A stretch of DNA of 64,000 nucleotides, from the NCBI RefSeq assembly GCF_030272615.1, contig NC_081412.1, positions 547,180,488 through 547,244,487 on the forward strand, in the 5' to 3' direction. The stretch is from Cryptomeria japonica. Taxonomy: Eukaryota > Streptophyta > Pinopsida > Cupressales > Cupressaceae. The translations under genes were made by a program, and so were the position numbers. The notes under the pieces are model-generated. The model had not been told where the DNA came from and did not search any database. It worked only from the letters and a program-made list of their open reading frames with translations. Each line of letters opens with the position of its first letter. Position 1 is the stretch's first letter. This document shows, piece after piece, positions 61,301 through 64,000 of the stretch.

Positions 61301-62227
61301 TTATTCCTCATGGTAAGAGTGGGTCATCTTTTCCTTTTTATGTTGGAGTCCTAGTTCATGCTATATTACCTTGGTTCAAGTCTTTAATGTGTCCTCAAGT
61401 CCTTTTTCTAGTCATTTAAAGTCAAGTTCAGACAATTGATTGAACTCCTTGAACACGTCGAACCATTCTGAACTAGGTTCAACAGGTTCATTTAGGTTCA
61501 ATAGGCTCCAAGGTGTTTAGAAAATGTTTTTCGTACTAACATTTTCTCTAAGTGTTTTGCAGCGGCTCTTCCAAAAAGTTTTTCCTATTTGGTGATATAA
61601 CATTTGTGTTGATCTTATTGAACTGAGTTCAAAGAGTTCAAATATGTTCAACATGTTTGACACAGCAAGTGGTCAATAGTTTGACACGGTGTACATCTTG
61701 AACTACTTGAAAACTCAAGAACTAGGTTCAAGATGTTCATCTGGGTTCAATGTTGGTGGGTCCCGTGGTTTCTAATGTTTTGGGAAGTGCATTCATTGCT
61801 AAATATGGAGAGGCAGAACCATATCTTAAAGTGATGTCATTCTTTGGCTTTTTCGAAGTAAGTGAACGTTTCGGGAATTGACAGTTTCTTAAAGCACGCT
61901 GCCATGCATTCAATACATGCATGCGAGGGTCTAATCTACCAACTTGCCGCGTCCAGACTGAAATTGTGAAATCATTGCATTTAATGTATCTATATCATTA
62001 CCTTTCTCAATAAGGTATGAAAATCATTTGTGTTCTGCATTTGTTACTTCCTACTGGACTTTTGTTTATGTTATCCCTGGATAGGTTTCTTTCTTGCTGC
62101 TAGCCATCATTCGATTATAAAACTATGAAGGTGAGTCTTTCCTTATTTTCTCCAGTGTTTTCCCTTGTATTTTCTCTCATACAGAAGGTTTCACTGCAAT
62201 CAAATTTAGGTTTCTTGTTTTGAAGTT
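61301..62227. other. Region before the 62228 ORF, no gene seen
   Basis: GGTTCAA/GTTCAAT/TGTTCAA motifs recur between 61420 and 61750. A good 5' splice-site-like ATGAAG|GTGAGT at 62124 and a 3' splice-like AAATTTAG at 62209 hint at an intron in the leader of the ORF that follows, but this is speculative. Confidence 0.35.
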
Positions 62228-64000
62228 ATGAAGTCTACCCTGCATTTGTTTGGAAACGTCTTTAGCTTGGCATCCACAAAAGCCATAGTTAGTGATACTG
62301 ACCTGAAAGGAGAGAACCTTGAAGATTTGAAAGAAAGGGTGTTAAGGGTATTGATAAGTCTTTTTGTATAGAGATTTTGAGAAGTGGACTTTTAGAAGCC
62401 GCAGCCTTTCCTCCAGCAATTCCTTGTCCAGAGTTGGTTCGGGAGTGTATTGCTAGATATGACCTAGTATCTGAAACTATTAAGAGGGATAATGGTGAAA
62501 CCCTTCTTGTCATTAACCGTGAGGTGATTGCTTCAGTTTTCAAGATACTAGATTACCAGTTTTCTAATTTCTCTCCTGCCCAGTCAATCAGTGAGTTCAA
62601 TGCAGATAGAGCCGGACACCGAAATAATGTGGCAAAATTCTGATTGAAGGTCCCTCAAAGAGGTGGTTCTAGGTTACCCAAAAATCCTAACAAGAACCAC
62701 ATGTTGCCACATATCCATGATGTGATGCTTCTGTTGCATCGAGCTAGAGGTTCTGTTGAAGCTTATAGCTTTGATGATTGGATTTATTACTATGATAAAT
62801 TAGTTCTGGAAGGAAAACAATATTTGGATTGGGCAGAGTTAATTGCTAATTCAATGAGAGAGCAGTTGAGTCTAGCCAAGCAGTTTCAACAAAACTTCTT
62901 CATGTCCTCGTATCTCTTGTATTGTCTAGCTTGTGTTAAAGAGTTAACGGATATACCAAAGCAGCCCACTGAGGAGGATGTTCCCGTGTATGAGTTCTAT
63001 CCTATGCTGCAAAAAGACAATGCCCTACAAAATTTTGGAAGGATACATAATGCATTCCTGGGTGATATGTGTCATGAACTAAAGGGTACAAAGGCTAAAT
63101 GGATTTCAGATAATGCATAGACCTTGATTAAGAAGTTCGGTAGTTTTTACATCCAGTTCTCACGCATTTTCTATATATGGGTAGGAGGCTTTGAAGAGGA
63201 ACCCTTCAAGCTTCCCCACTTCTGTTCTGATTGTTTTGTTCTAGCAGCAGTATGCAGGCAATTGACCTTTGTGATCAAGAAGGCACAGCCTAAGGACAGG
63301 TGGGAAGGTCATTTTCCAATACAATTGGGAGTGTTGTCTTGCAGTTCAATGTCTGATGCACTAAGTATAGGAGCAGACCTTAGGAATTTTAATTTCTCTC
63401 TGTATTCTGAAAGGAAAGGGTTTGACAATAAGGGATTTTCTCGGAGCCTTAGCTTGATTCCTTATCTTCTCATGCCACAATTAGAAGATTTCTGGGAAGA
63501 CTGCACAGATGAACTTGAAGTTTTCAAAAGGGAAAACATGAGATTGGTGCTAGAATAGGTTGTCTCTTTGCAAATAAAGTTAGACATTAAAGGGCTTGAA
63601 GAGGATTATCTTGAATTGTTTGAACCAGGATATTTAGCCCATGCAGAGACTGAAATGCTCCCAATTAATTGGGATGAGGAGGAAAATGATGACATACAAT
63701 TGAGGACCGAACGAGTTCTAGAAAGAACCGTGGGATGGGTGGCTAAAAAGAAAGCAATAACGTCAGGCACCAAGTCCCTTTCTGCAAGAAATAATAAGGA
63801 TCCTCTATCTTCACCAAAATGTCCTTCTAATAGTGCTACTGTTCGTGCAGGTAAGGATACCAAGTCGTCTCAACCTAGATGCAGGTCTAGCCCAACTCTG
63901 GATTTCAGTACCCCTCGGCATACTCGCTCACGTAGTGTCGCCCAGAGGAAGGTGGACCAAGTCAAGGATATGGGAGTAAAAGGTGTCATGCTTGAGGCTC
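62228..64000 (+). pseudogene. Unrecognised retroelement-like ORF, runs off the window
   Basis: ATG at 62228 opens a frame (MKSTLHLFGNVFSLASTKAI) that shifts near 62355 into a second frame, which then stays open to the window end apart from TGA at 62641 and TAG at 63118 and 63556. The protein read across these is at least about 590 residues. It includes VRECIARYDLVSETIKRDNG, VINREVIASVFKILDYQ, MLPHIHDVMLLLHRARG and LLYCLACVKELTDIPKQP, then a basic, Ser/Thr/Pro-rich tail (TPRHTRSRSVAQRKVDQVKD). The first part resembles the folded N-terminal ORFs of some plant retrotransposons in style, but I cannot name a family. TAG and TGA stops are one C-to-T step from CAG and CGA. It could be a transposon gag-like gene or a decayed host-type gene. 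Confidence 0.5.

Overview
This is nuclear DNA from a plant with a large, AT-rich, transposon-dominated genome. The evidence is Ty1/copia and Ty3/gypsy LTR retrotransposons primed from initiator-Met tRNA, an En/Spm-type CACTA element, a captured plant PPR fragment, and a plant-type hotdog thioesterase with GT-AG introns, one of 3.4 kb. A gymnosperm would fit the density of nested elements and the long intron, but that is inference; nothing here fixes the species. Only one host gene looks functional. There are no rRNA operons, tRNA genes, CRISPR arrays or bacterial features.

Layout. 1-1294: minisatellite array (CATATGACCCCT-type units) running into a CT microsatellite. 1295-4885: AT-rich or purine-rich DNA without genes. 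4886-13278: a large terminal-inverted-repeat (TIR) DNA element of about 8.4 kb with palindrome-rich subterminal blocks, a three-exon minus-strand gene broken only by TAG stops, a possible first exon of a second, convergent gene, and a 2.8 kb higher-order minisatellite. 13279-16926: retroelement-like DNA and GA/TA microsatellites. 16927-17268: a palindromic MITE-like element just upstream of the host gene. 17527-21540: three-exon peroxisomal-type acyl-CoA thioesterase gene.

24136-39761 is a three-level nest. The outer layer is a minus-strand Ty3/gypsy element (TSD CCATT). Its left LTR holds a second TIR element (26647-34563) related to the 8.4 kb one. The right tip of that element is split by a nearly complete minus-strand Ty1/copia element (27850-34554, TSD GCACC). 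40793-47728 is a large non-autonomous LTR element on the minus strand with an unrecognised acidic ORF. 48896-59786 is a 10.9 kb CACTA element (TSD TTA) lacking a recognisable transposase; it carries a 1.1 kb-arm palindrome, a second hairpin, a PPR gene fragment and a 5S rRNA-like segment. 60291-60603 is a poly(A)-tailed retroposon with 17-bp target duplications. 60672 onward is a diverged relative of the copia LTR. 62228-64000 is a degraded plus-strand ORF of unknown family that runs off the window.

Two themes cross the window. First, broken ORFs are interrupted mostly by TAG, with some TGA, where CAG or CGA would be expected, which is what C-to-T decay of methylated DNA would leave. Second, two TIR elements share a terminal signature (GGGTG...TCCCACTTTTG) but carry different subterminal palindromes. 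This looks like an undescribed transposon family and is the best candidate here for a new system.
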